Shown: positions 49,941 through 59,170 of the stretch, piece after piece
How the letters are laid out: each line of letters opens with the position of its first letter
Position numbering within the stretch: position 1 is the stretch's first letter
Origin: Terramyces sp. JEL0728
Taxonomy: Eukaryota > Chytridiomycota > Chytridiomycetes > Rhizophydiales > Terramycetaceae
Length of the DNA stretch: 64,000 bases
Direction: 5' to 3'
Assembly (NCBI GenBank): GCA_027603945.1
Contig: JADIIU010000006.1
Coordinates: 124,001 to 188,000, forward strand
Translations under genes and position numbers: made by a program
The notes under the pieces: model-generated
What the model saw: the letters and a program-made list of their open reading frames with translations, nothing else
The model's database searches: none
Told to the model about the DNA's origin: nothing

Positions 49941-50649
49941 ATGTATCAAGATACAAGCACTTTAATGATATCCAGACTCAAGAAACTACCAGCCATTAAA
50001 TTACACTCTGATACCCGCAGTATCTGTACGAATGAGCTGCTGGCGACGCATTGCTTGTTCATTGTTATCCGCACTCCAAAGTAAATCCAATTAATCCCAG
50101 CTGTGCAATGTGCAAGCGGACAATCAGCGAAATCAAGAAACTCAATCTGTCTGTATTTTACTCTAACGCAGGAATTCAATGTGTCGATTTACATTGTCGC
50201 AAAGGACGAAAAAGATTATGTTGCATTTGACAGACGAAAAGTCCTGATAGATAAAAAGATGGAGTTTTACAAGGTGCTGGGAGAAGGTAAAGTTCGCACC
50301 ATGCCGGTTTCACAATGTATTCGCAGTTAATGGTAGTGCTACATCCGCGGCTGATTTATAATGCACTGGCAGCACGAATGGAAGGATTCTGGGATTCACC
50401 ACAAGTGTCCGAGAACAAGTAAACTCAATTGATGAAAGAATACTTGGAGGTGGGTTGCTAGTAAGTGACAGAGGCGAAATTGTATTTAAATATTTGGAAG
50501 AGGTAGCTGGAGATCGGCCAGATTTGGTTAGTTTGATCAACGCCTGTCAAGCATTGAAAAATCAAGAGGATGCTGAACAGGACTTTGAAACTGCGTTTTC
50601 GAGTGAAAGTCTGGTATCAATGGGGTTCGACTTTGCCAAAATTACTTGA
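49941..50649 (+). CDS. PRXL2/AhpC-TSA_2-like thioredoxin-fold protein, copy 1
   Basis: Five exons give 209 residues. Introns: 50081-50100 (20 nt), 50153-50171 (19), 50317-50336 (20) and 50419-50438 (20). The fold is thioredoxin-like with a CxxC redox site (RTPNCAMCKR), IYIVAKDEKD, the KVLIDKKMEFYKVLG strand-helix, KILGGGLLVSDRGEIVFKY and DLVSLINACQALK. This pattern is that of the peroxiredoxin-like 2 family, where it suggests a cytosolic thiol oxidoreductase. ATG 49941 is chosen; a second in-frame ATG is at 49965. It is a tandem paralogue of the next gene (both 209 residues) but has two additional introns, one cutting the codon before the CxxC motif. Confidence 0.78.
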
Positions 50650-50730
50650 TACACACTAGAGGTTTATTTTCTGTTTCGAGAACTTTCTCTAGTTGGGTAA
50701 TTTTTGTAAATTTTTCCGCCCTTCCAATAA

Positions 50731-51399
50731 ATGAATTCGAAATTACCTATTTTACCAACATATTCCCTGCAACCAGTAACAGGAAACCAAGAGCCGATTA
50801 CTACAGATGAATTACTGCAGAAAAGCCACAGTTTATTCATCGTCCTCCGTACTCCAAACTGTCCACTTTGCAAAAAAACAGTGCAAGTCCTGACAACAAT
50901 GGGACTGGAAGTAATTCCTGCTAATATAGGAATACAATGTCAGTGTGTATGTGATTTTAAAAGACAAAATCGACGCTCATCACTTGGATTACGATAGAAA
51001 CAAAGTACTGATTGACGAAGAATACAGTTTTTACAAATTCTTGGGAGATGAAAATGGACAAGTGCGAACGATACCAACAATAAAACTCTTGTCGCCTGGC
51101 CCAGTTAAAGAATACGTTAAAGCTTATTATGAAGGATTCAGGAATACCGAGCATTTAAGCGACAATATGTAATATTTTTTAATGGCAGGGTGTTGGGTGG
51201 GACTATACTTGTCAGCAATCAAAAGGAAGTGCTATATCAGTTTAGCGAGCCGCTACCTGGCTACCAACCTGATCTGAATCGCATAGTGAACGATTGCAGG
51301 GCTTTGAAAGGACAAGCTACTGCAGAACAAGATTTCAATGTGGCATTCTCGACAGATAACCTGCTGTCATTAGGAATCGACTTTAGTAGAATTGGATGA
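50731..51399 (+). CDS. PRXL2/AhpC-TSA_2-like thioredoxin-fold protein, copy 2
   Basis: Three exons give 209 residues; introns are 50911-50929 (19 nt) and 51169-51188 (20 nt). The CxxC site is RTPNCPLCKK. VYVILKDKIDAHHLDYDRNK, KVLIDEEYSFYKFLG, QVRTIPTIKLLSPG, the GGTILVSNQKEVLYQF strand pair and DLNRIVNDCRALK match copy 1. Copy 2 lies 81 bp downstream in the same direction, so the pair arose by tandem duplication, but they have diverged considerably. Its two introns sit at the same positions as introns 2 and 4 of copy 1. Introns 1 and 3 are absent without scars. Function is inferred from the family only. Confidence 0.78.
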
Positions 51400-51426
51400 A
51401 TAAATATTTTATTTGCCATCATAAGT

Positions 51427-51897
51427 TTAAAAAGTGCAGTTCCCAAATAATGGCTGGCACCCTTTTCTACCGTCGCAGTGTTCAGCAGAAGTTCCACATT
51501 GGCCATTGATACTGCAGCAGGAACCGTCAATACATTTGAAACCGCCCGAATTTGCCCCACAAACAGGTACCAGCTTTGTGTTGGTAGGAACTACTCTACC
51601 GCAGTATCCATTGGCACAAGTAGCACCTGCTTTGCAAACCGTACTGCCGACTGAATTAGGGCCACAGTTTTCAGGAGCGACTTTAGTCGACAAGAAGCAT
51701 TGTCCGTATCCAAGCTGGCACCCTACTTCAGATGCGCAGTATCCATCTCCTAGCCCACAGTGTCCTTTGGAGTTGCAGCAATTACCGGCTTTGCAAACGC
51801 GGCCTGTAGATACATCAGAAGGATCAATAGAGCCTGGACCGCATTGGAGACTTATAGCTGAAGCAGTGACAAGAGAGAGCAGGACGGAAAAGATCAT
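51427..51897 (-). CDS. Secreted hevein-type chitin-binding protein (CBM18)
   Basis: About 156 residues from ATG 51897. The first 16 residues (MIFSVLLSLVTASAIS) form a typical signal peptide. Two good CBM18 modules follow: CGPGSIDPSD...VCKAGNCCNSKGHCG...YC...GCQ...GQC, and VCGANSGGFKCIDGSCCSINGQCG...HC...GCQ...GNC. Between them is a module that lacks several cysteines (CGPNSVGSTVCKAGATCANGYCG). No enzymatic domain is attached. Such proteins coat or protect chitin of the fungal wall or bind foreign chitin. A longer frame starts at 51945, but those extra codons overlap a GGTATAAAAA promoter word and would spoil the signal peptide, so I reject that start. Confidence 0.88.
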   Translation of the reverse strand: MIFSVLLSLVTASAISLQCGPGSIDPSDVSTGRVCKAGNCCNSKGHCGLGDGYCASEVGCQLGYGQCFLSTKVAPENCGPNSVGSTVCKAGATCANGYCGRVVPTNTKLVPVCGANSGGFKCIDGSCCSINGQCGTSAEHCDGRKGCQPLFGNCTF

Positions 51898-51920
51898 TTG
51901 GTTTGGTTTCGATACGTCTG

Positions 51921-51930
51921 TTTTTATACC
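51921..51930 (-). promoter_or_regulatory. TATA-like element upstream of the chitin-binding gene
   Basis: On the minus strand the sequence reads GGTATAAAAA, about 24-33 bp before the ATG at 51897. It is identical to the element before the AGC carrier start. Confidence 0.5.
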
Positions 51931-53428
51931 TTTTATTTCTGTCATACCTTCCTAATCTGATATTTAATATAACTCAGTTATGTTGTACAGTTTTAATCCA
52001 TCGTTTCGTTTGTGTTCAATTTAATATATCAAAGTCGGGCTTGGTGATGTTCAATTATCACTACTACGGAAATACTGGTTCGACAATGAGAGCAGATTTA
52101 CATGCGGTAGTAGGGGTAAATCAAACGAAATCCGAATCTACTTTGTTTCTCCAGTGAAACCCAAGTCTAATGTCTGACGCTTTTCCCTTGTGTCTCCATT
52201 TAGTTCAACAATGGAAACGAAAATTGAGTTTGGGCACAGAAGTTGCACTCGATGTGCAGTGGAATCTTCAAATCAGTACCGAAACAGCACTGTATTTTCT
52301 ACTCGTAGAGATGACTCAATAACTGGCTTTCCATGGAATATTAAAAAAGCGACTTTTGTTTTCACCGTGACTAGTTCGGAAACTCGACGAGTGGTGGGTT
52401 CCTCGCAAGGTGCCTTCCTAATTGAAAATCTTGGTGATCCACTCAAAATTAAAAAGCGTTTTGGCTTCATAGTGGGCTTTAGGTAGGATATGTTATTACG
52501 AATTCCTGGTCGGCTTAACGACCACGCTGGAGAAAGGAGCCACTACCCCCATAACTCATTTTAAAAAAAAGTGAAACATTTCACTGTTTCAGCCCTTTAT
52601 GGACTGAATACAAACCATTTTGGTACCTGTCTACCATCATCAATGAAATCTTTTTTGGCATGTCATCCGATTAGTTGGGACAAGATCTACGTTTTCCGCA
52701 CATTGCCAACAAATAAAATAATCAAAGAGATATTGTGATCAGATGTCGATAACAATAATTAACGGCCGTGTGCATATCTTTGAATACCAACTGACATTCT
52801 TGTGTACCAAATATTGAGAAAGAATTGGAATGGGTCGGATACAACTATCTCTGTCAGTAGATCCACGAGTTATTTAGATAAATACAATTTTAACATCTGA
52901 ACGCATTTTTAATATGAAATATTGGAAATTCCAAGCTTGTGGTATTTTATTGAGACCAGTCAATGCGTACCCTGCAAATACCAAGTATATCGAGGACTGT
53001 CGGTCGGCTGCTTGCTGCAGAGGATTCCTTGCTCGTTAATATCACTCTTGGCATGCGATTGCTATTTATCCATTCGCCATTTTTCCCCACCTTATAGGCT
53101 TGATTCTTTTTAATGACCTGGTTGATCAAAACCAATTGGTGGTGGTCAGTGTCCCGTAGTACAAGTGATAAGCGACAGGTTACAAGCCGGAACCTTTTTA
53201 TTAGTTTCTACTCGATAAATCAATGATTTTTCACTGCAAAACCTGCACGTAATCAGGGCTTTCAAGGCCGGCCAGCGAGCGATTTTTAAACAGTCGGGCG
53301 CTGTTTTAATTTCTTTCACAGTTTCAATTGGAACCACAAGATGCGCGTGTGGCGCCTCACCATGCGAGTGTAAAATTCAAGGGAACTTCCTGTTAAAAGA
53401 ACGATTGTAAGAAGTGTTTAATCATCCT
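51931..53428. other. Gene-poor stretch upstream of OPT transporter 2
   Basis: About 1.5 kb, the longest stretch here without a firm gene. It holds a plus-strand open frame at 52211-52486 (91 codons from ATG, strand-like composition, no family). On the minus strand, two neighbouring frames between about 52947 and 53345 look protein-like (for example ALITCRFCSEKSLIYRV and HHQLVLINQVIKKNQAYKVG) but need a +1 shift near 53150 and have no ATG. I could not join them with a 19-23 nt GT-AG intron, so they may be a decayed gene. The remainder presumably holds the OPT2 promoter. Confidence 0.4.
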
Positions 53429-55793
53429 ATGTCTGAAGAAAAAAAGGCCGAATTGGCTTACGACATTGAAAAGCACGAAATAGACTTAGATGACGCCGAA
53501 TTGGCCGATGCTGAATTGGCCAACGACTGGATTGCCGGTGTAGTTGTAAAGGAAGATGACCCAGATACTCCAGCGTTGACCTTCCGTACCTTGTTGTTGG
53601 GTTGTATCTGGGCAGTCTTTTTGGCTTTGGCTAACTGTTTGTTCACCTTCAGAGCCAACCCTTTCATTATTCCAAACGCTTTGGCCACCCTTTTGGCTTA
53701 CCCTATGGGTATCTTCATGGCTGCCGTCCTCCCAGATGTTCAAGTCTTTGGCTTCTCTCTCAACCCTGGGCCATTCACTGTCAAGGAACATGCGTTGATT
53801 ACTATTATCGCATCCTCAGCTGGTGGTCAACCTTATGGTGTTGACAACGTTGTTGGTCAGCACTGGGATAGATTCGTCGCTGACAGAGATATTACCTTCT
53901 GGAACTCTTTGCCATGGATTCTTGCTACTCAATTCATTGGTTATGGTGTTGCAGGTCTTTCAAGAAGATTCTTGGTCAGACCAGCTGCTATGATGTGGCC
54001 TGGTGTCTTGCCATCTATTGCTTTGTTGAACTCTTTCCATGAAAAACCTGAAGAATCTACCGAATCCAAGAGATACACTTTGTCCCGTTACAACTTTTTC
54101 TGGATCATTTTCGCCTTCATTTTCATTTATGAATGGCTCCCATTGTACTTTGCTCCAGCTTTCTCTATGGTCTCTCTCCTTTGTATCCTTGCAGGAAAGA
54201 ACCGCACTCTCAAAATTTTCGGATCTGGTGGTTACCAAGGTGGATTTGGTGTGTTGACTCTCTCCTTTGACTGGACCATTATCACTGCTTCTGCTCCATT
54301 GGCCACTCCTCTCTGGGCTGGATTGAACTACTTTACCGGCTACATTTTCTGGGGCTGGATCATTGTCCCAATTGTTGAATATACCAATCCGTTCAATGTT
54401 GGTTCTGAATCTAAGAGCCCAGAACTCGGAAACTTGATCTTATCCAGAATGGGCTGGGGTGAAGCAAACAATTACACTACCGACCCAATCCGTATGGTCA
54501 ACGTTCCTGGTATCTACAACAAGAATGGCAAGAAAGTTCCAATCACAAGAAATAACGAAAGTAAAGCTATCTTGAACTACAACTCGCCACCAACTATTGA
54601 CGAAACTTTCTATGAAGCCAACAAACCATTCTACCTTACCTCCAACTTTTCCATCTGTTACTTTGCCTCTTTCATCAACATTGCTGCAGTGTTCTCACAC
54701 GTAGTCTTGTGGTATGGAAAGGATGTTTACCGCCAAACCAAGGAAGCCATTAACCAAATCAACGACTCTGAAGAAGATGAACTCAACGTTAGAATGAAAG
54801 CTTACCCAGAAGTTCCAGATTGGTTCTACCTTGCTTTCCTCGGTGTTTTCACTCTCTTGCAAGTAATCTCTGGTTTAGTTACTGCATTCAAGATGCCATG
54901 GTGGTCTTCTCTATTTGCTGTAGTTTTGGGTACCATCTATGTTATTCCAATCGGTGTTATTCAAGCTGTTTCTGGATACCAAATGGGTCTCAACGTATTG
55001 ACTGAATTCATTATCGGTTTGTTGACTCCTGGAGATATTGTTGGTGTTATGTGCTTCAAGTCCCTCGGCTACAACATGGTTATTCAAGCTCTTAACTTGG
55101 CCTCTGATTTGAAGATGGGCCACTACATGGCTATTGCTCCAACCTCCATGTTCATCTGTCAAATGATTGGTACTTTTATCGGTGCTATTGGTAATCTTTC
55201 GGTTGCTTTCTGGGCTGAACAAGGTCTTGCAAATCAATTTGAAAACAATGGTAATGCTTGGGATCCATCTACTTCTTATGGTGTATTCATTAACGCTGGT
55301 GGTATCTGGGGTGCTATTGGACCTGCCAGATTCTTTGGTAAAGGATCTCCTTACTACTCTTTGTTATTAGGTTTCCCAATTGGTATTGTCCTTCCATTCA
55401 TCCCATGGTTGTTGAACAAGGTTGTCCCATCCAAGAACTGGCACTTGATCAACATTCCACTTTTGACCCAAATGAACTTTACCGGTCAAAACCAAGGTTT
55501 CCTTACTATTCCTTTCATCTTGAACATTGTATTCAACAAGTTCATCTATACTTACAACAGAGAATGGTGGAACAAGTACAACTTTATCTTATCTGTAAGA
55601 ATATTTCTAATAATAGGTTGCTTTAGATTCCGGTGCTGCAGTCGCTACTTTGGTAATTACTTTTATGCAATTCCAAATTACCAGTCCAGTTGGTGTCAGT
55701 TTCTTCAACCCTGCTCAACCAGTTAACCCAACTGTTGATTACTACTGTTATGAACGTTCTTTCAACGGATCTGAAGCTGCAGGTTATCCATAA
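53429..55793 (+). CDS. OPT-family oligopeptide transporter 2, strongly codon-biased
   Basis: Two exons encode about 780 residues; the single intron is 55595-55616 (22 nt), close to the 3' end. Without splicing the frame ends early in a non-conserved tail; with splicing it gives SVALDSGAAVATLVITFMQF and the usual OPT ending with NPTVDYYCYERSF. Motifs parallel OPT1: AYPMGIFMAAVLP, NPGPFTVKEHALI, GGQPYGVDN, LGYNMVIQALNLASDLKMGHY and GGIWGAIGPARFFG. The N-terminus is an acidic cytosolic region with duplicated DDAELADAELA. Codons are restricted to a small set (GGT, GCT, TCT, AAG, AAC, TTG), unlike OPT1 and most neighbours, which points to high expression. The start is ATG 53429; the frame opens slightly earlier with GTG. 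Confidence 0.94.
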
Positions 55794-55879
55794 ATGTATC
55801 TTTGAATAAAACATGTTAGAGTACTTTGCTTTTTGGTTCTCGTACAAATATTAACTTGTCCGAAATATTGAAATCTAGA

Positions 55880-57061
55880 ATGCAAGTTGATCAACTGGTT
55901 TTCTTCTCCAACGAAATATTGAAAACCCACACGACAGATACGGATTCCGTTATTAGAAATAGAGTTACTCAGTCGATAAAGTACTTGGAATATGCTCTTC
56001 AGCTCAATCCCCAGCCGTTCCAGCAACTTGTTGTGAATTACCAACTAGGAATGCTATATACCAAATACACTGAAAACAAGGATAAAGCAAGCCAGCTGAT
56101 AACTAGAGGGCTATTGGATTCCAAGATACTTTCCAATGAATATTATCACAAATTTCTAGATTTACAAAGCGAATTATTCCATAGCAAACGAAGCGCAGAT
56201 TTTCAATCACAACTAGTTTCTGCATTTAAAAAGGGACAGTTTAATGAAAGCATACAAAATTATGATCTTGGCGTACATGTAATACACTTGCTGGCATTAT
56301 TCCAAAAAGGGGATTACAAGCAGGCACAATCTCAATTGCCACAGCTACATATGATGATTGAGCAACAGACTAGTATTAAATGGTATGCAATCGGATATAT
56401 CTTGTCTGCGCTGGCTCAATGTAAAACAGATATAAAGAAATCGATAATGTACCTGGATGAAGGAAGGAAATTTGTGCAATTTGAACTTTCAAAACAAAAA
56501 ACATTCTTGAACCCACTTGCAATGCTGGATCACAAACAGTTCTTGTCGAAAATAAGCCATTTGATTGACTTGCTGCATGTGGATTTGCTTATAGCAAGTT
56601 CAGAGTATATTGCAGCTTTCAATACTCTGCAAAATATGAATATGGACGATGCCGCAGTCAGCCAAGTCAATAGATTGTTTCGCATCCTGAACATCAAAGA
56701 AATTAGTACCAGTGCTCCGCCAAGTAAAAACAAGTTTGTATCCAATCTTGGGGAAGCAATCAAAAGTACCAACACAAATGAAACAAAGAAACTGCTGTTG
56801 GAAATCATAAAGTACAACCAAGACTACCAACTAAATTCGATCGCATTGTTCATGCTCGGCGATATCTTTCAACTTACTAATGCTAACCAAGCAAAGAATA
56901 TGTACGAGAAATCAAAGTACCTTGGAAGCCTGGTGTATTTCAAGCAAGTGGTTGAATTGTGTGATGCGCGATTGACGAGATCTAAAGTTGGACAATGGGA
57001 TTCCAACTGCCTAATCGCAAGAGAATATGTGCTCGCACAACTGAATAAATATAAACTATAG
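55880..57061 (+). CDS. MAU2: MAU2/SCC4-like cohesin loading factor subunit
   Basis: A single exon of about 393 residues, made of TPR-like helices. SIKYLEYALQLNPQPFQQLVVNYQLGMLY, then LITRGLLDSKILSNEYYHKFLDLQSELF, corresponds in spacing to MAU2 (human LGSVLYHHTKNSEQARSHLEKAW as I recall). The later SIALFMLGDIFQL...AKNMYEKSKYLGSLVYFKQVVELCDARL matches the MAU2 C-terminal repeats. MAU2 and NIPBL/SCC2 load cohesin on chromatin. It is shorter than human MAU2 (about 613), and no extra exon is obvious. ATG 55880 is chosen because MQVDQLVFFSNEIL lines up with the start of MAU2 helix 1; the open frame begins further upstream only with TTG. Confidence 0.68.
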   Translation: MQVDQLVFFSNEILKTHTTDTDSVIRNRVTQSIKYLEYALQLNPQPFQQLVVNYQLGMLYTKYTENKDKASQLITRGLLDSKILSNEYYHKFLDLQSELFHSKRSADFQSQLVSAFKKGQFNESIQNYDLGVHVIHLLALFQKGDYKQAQSQLPQLHMMIEQQTSIKWYAIGYILSALAQCKTDIKKSIMYLDEGRKFVQFELSKQKTFLNPLAMLDHKQFLSKISHLIDLLHVDLLIASSEYIAAFNTLQNMNMDDAAVSQVNRLFRILNIKEISTSAPPSKNKFVSNLGEAIKSTNTNETKKLLLEIIKYNQDYQLNSIALFMLGDIFQLTNANQAKNMYEKSKYLGSLVYFKQVVELCDARLTRSKVGQWDSNCLIAREYVLAQLNKYKL

Positions 57062-57114
57062 TCGCTTTTATCAACAAAGTGTAACATTTCTTATGAATCT
57101 AAAACGAGAATTTA

Positions 57115-57633
57115 TTATAAAAACATGCTGGATTCCTTTCTTGGCAATTTGAATAGCTTGACATCAAAATCCAACCCTTTCAAGACAGTCTTCAAATTAT
57201 TCGTGAACGAATAGTTATCCAAAATCTTGTACACTGTGACATTATCATCAAATGTAAGCAATGATGCTCCGATGCCGACACAAACTCCTTTCGAGTTCCC
57301 CTTCTTTTTAAAAACCTGGATTCCATCGTTGTTGTCTGGGCTACTAGAATCCACTTGCAAAACCGTGGTTTTTGAGCTGATTTGTAAAATGTATTTTGAA
57401 GCATTGTAAAGCTCTTGCGGTTTTAGATTGCAATGCACAATATAGTGTCCTTTGTATTCATAGACTTTGAGTGCCGAATCAACGACCGGCTTCAAATTTA
57501 CATCCAGTGTAGTTACGAGCACAGGCTTTTTTTCTAGTTGAGGAAGGTCAAGTTCAGCGAGTTTCAGCTGGCTATTGATCTCTTCCAATTCCTTTATTTC
57601 GTAATCGTATCCCAAGTCAATTGTAAAATTCAT
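57115..57633 (-). CDS. Hypothetical protein, mixed alpha/beta
   Basis: About 172 residues from ATG 57633, one exon. The N-terminus is acidic and helical (YDYEIKELEEINSQLKLAEL). It is followed by alternating strands and helices: PVLVTTLDVNLKPVV, KGHYIVHCNLKPQELYNASKYILQI, GVCVGIGASLLTFDDNVTVYKIL, then a basic tail (KLFKLPRKESSMFL). No transmembrane segment or known motif is visible. It lies between MAU2 (53 bp from its stop) and the cytochrome b5 gene (33 bp upstream). I cannot name a family; a proteasome-assembly-chaperone type fold crossed my mind but I have no motif to support it. Confidence 0.55.
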   Translation of the reverse strand: MNFTIDLGYDYEIKELEEINSQLKLAELDLPQLEKKPVLVTTLDVNLKPVVDSALKVYEYKGHYIVHCNLKPQELYNASKYILQISSKTTVLQVDSSSPDNNDGIQVFKKKGNSKGVCVGIGASLLTFDDNVTVYKILDNYSFTNNLKTVLKGLDFDVKLFKLPRKESSMFL

Positions 57634-57666
57634 AGATCTTCCAGGGTTGTAAAATGAAAAAAGAGT

Positions 57667-57903
57667 TTATTTCAGCTCGCAAAGCTGATAGAATTTTAGC
57701 AATTCCAAAGCATCTTTGGAATGTGGATGGTTACCATTACGGAATACATCGGAAATATCCTTACCCAAGTACTCCCTTAGAAATAGTATGCCGCCTGGAT
57801 GTGATTCTTCCTCTAGGTAATCAGTGATATCATATACCATATCATCAAGTATTACATAAGCATCATCAATCGTATTGTGTAGTTCTACTTTTGCTCTATC
57901 CAT
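57667..57903 (-). CDS. Short cytochrome b5-like haem-binding protein, no membrane anchor
   Basis: 78 residues, a bare cytochrome b5 domain. The first haem ligand is in EESHPGG; the second is in the FRNGNHPHSKDALELL segment, where the family has F..(G)H...A...L. YVILDDMVYDITDYL is the typical first strand and helix. The protein ends at KFYQLCELK, so the C-terminal transmembrane anchor of ER cytochrome b5 is missing; it is a soluble form or part of a partner complex. The ATG at 57903 gives a natural start just ahead of the domain. Confidence 0.82.
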   Translation of the reverse strand: MDRAKVELHNTIDDAYVILDDMVYDITDYLEEESHPGGILFLREYLGKDISDVFRNGNHPHSKDALELLKFYQLCELK

Positions 57904-58012
57904 CCTCCAAAAAAGAAAAAAATACCAGTTTTCAGAGCAAAGAATATCATTGGTAAATTATCCGCTGCATAATATCCATATATTGGATCTTGGAATTTAA
58001 ACTCCACGACAA

Positions 58013-59017
58013 ATGCCAAATTTTTTGACATTGCGATTGTTCCCGATGCAAACAGACACAATTCTGGATATAACGACAAAGACAACTTCAATCATAGGGT
58101 TACTGGGAGTATTTTCAATGATATACTTAATGTACACTAACGAACTCGATATATCCAAACCAATGGGTCGGTTCATGATAATAATGACACTTGCAGATTT
58201 ACTCGATGCAGTATTGAAATTAATGGGGCCAGTTGATACTCTGGACGGCTGTCTAACCCAAGCGGTGTTTATAGAATTTGAATATATGCTATCAATAACC
58301 ACCAGTTTCACGATGGGATTCCTTGCTTTATATTTGACGTTTCTAAACGGCAGTCTCAATATCGTACTATTGAACCACTTGAAGCTAGTTGGATGGATTG
58401 TTGGCGTATCTATAATCTTTGGACTGTCAATACTATTTATACCGGAGATGGTTACCAACAGCGAAGAGTATTGCTTCATCTCTAGCGATTATCCTGCTTT
58501 TCAGATTCTGTTTTTCTATGGATGGCTGTGGATTATCTTGATGGCAAACATAGTTTGCATTTCTACCAGTGTATATTACCTGCGGAATAGTCTGTCCAGT
58601 GACACATCCAGTAGCAGGGCTTTTATTAGGCGGTTACTGTTCTTCCTGGGGTCGTTTGTTATTGTATGGTTCTTTGTCGCTCTAGACCAATTGGTAATCT
58701 TTGCCAGCGGCAGCGTATTTGGGATTGGGTTTTTGAAAGCGCTGTTTTCTCCACTACGGGGATTGTGGAACTTTTTGGCTTACTACCTGTCAAATTATTT
58801 TTACAAGCAAGAAAAGAATCTGGCAGTCAAAGCATTAGGGAATTCCAAGTCTAAATCGATTGATTTCATTGCATCTGCCTCGTCTGTTGTGAAAACAGCG
58901 ACACCAAAGATTGCAGTGTTGGAAAGTACTTTGACAGACAGAGCAAAAGAAAGTTTGGTAGCTGTCAACAAGAATTATGTTAAACCTGATTACAGCAAGC
59001 TGCATATCCTGAAATAA
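58013..59017 (+). CDS. Seven-transmembrane receptor, cAMP-receptor/Git3-like
   Basis: 334 residues, one exon. Seven hydrophobic segments can be counted: IIGLLGVFSMIYLMY; FMIIMTLADLLDAVLKL; AVFIEFEYMLSITTSFTMGFLALYL; LVGWIVGVSIIFGLSILFI; QILFFYGWLWIILMANIVCIS; RLLFFLGSFVIVWFFVALDQLVIF; and GFLKALFSPLRGLWNFLAYYL. A Cys before TM3 and another in EEYCFISSDYPAF (extracellular loop 2) could form the usual disulfide. Loop 3 is Ser-rich with a basic end (SSSRAFIRR), and the C-terminal tail of about 70 residues is soluble. This is the pattern of Dictyostelium cAMP-receptor-like and fungal Git3-type GPCRs that sense nutrients. The ligand is unknown. Confidence 0.75.
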   Translation: MPNFLTLRLFPMQTDTILDITTKTTSIIGLLGVFSMIYLMYTNELDISKPMGRFMIIMTLADLLDAVLKLMGPVDTLDGCLTQAVFIEFEYMLSITTSFTMGFLALYLTFLNGSLNIVLLNHLKLVGWIVGVSIIFGLSILFIPEMVTNSEEYCFISSDYPAFQILFFYGWLWIILMANIVCISTSVYYLRNSLSSDTSSSRAFIRRLLFFLGSFVIVWFFVALDQLVIFASGSVFGIGFLKALFSPLRGLWNFLAYYLSNYFYKQEKNLAVKALGNSKSKSIDFIASASSVVKTATPKIAVLESTLTDRAKESLVAVNKNYVKPDYSKLHILK

Positions 59018-59044
59018 AAGAATTGATTTAGAAGGTGTGTGCTT

Positions 59045-59102
59045 AAATACAGTCGCAAATACAGTCGCAAATACAGTTGCAAATACAGTCGCAAATACAG
59101 TT
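59045..59102. repeat. 12-bp tandem repeat (minisatellite)
   Basis: Nearly five copies of AAATACAGTCGC; the third copy has T for C in the second-last position of the core (AAATACAGTTGC). It lies between the convergent stops of the receptor gene (59017) and TOM70 (59171). Confidence 0.95.
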
Positions 59103-59170
59103 CATTGATAGAGAAACAATATTTTATTAGTCGGTGCGGAGTGCTGTTACAGCTGCCGGGAAATTCTAAG

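Noticed and set aside
51898..51945. Upstream start for the chitin-binding protein
   Set aside because: It would put 16 charged residues before the signal peptide and would translate the TATA-like element.
57885..58091. Minus-strand 68-codon ORF that could extend cytochrome b5 upstream
   Set aside because: It overlaps the receptor gene antisense, is in a different frame from the b5 domain, and has no short intron joining the two.
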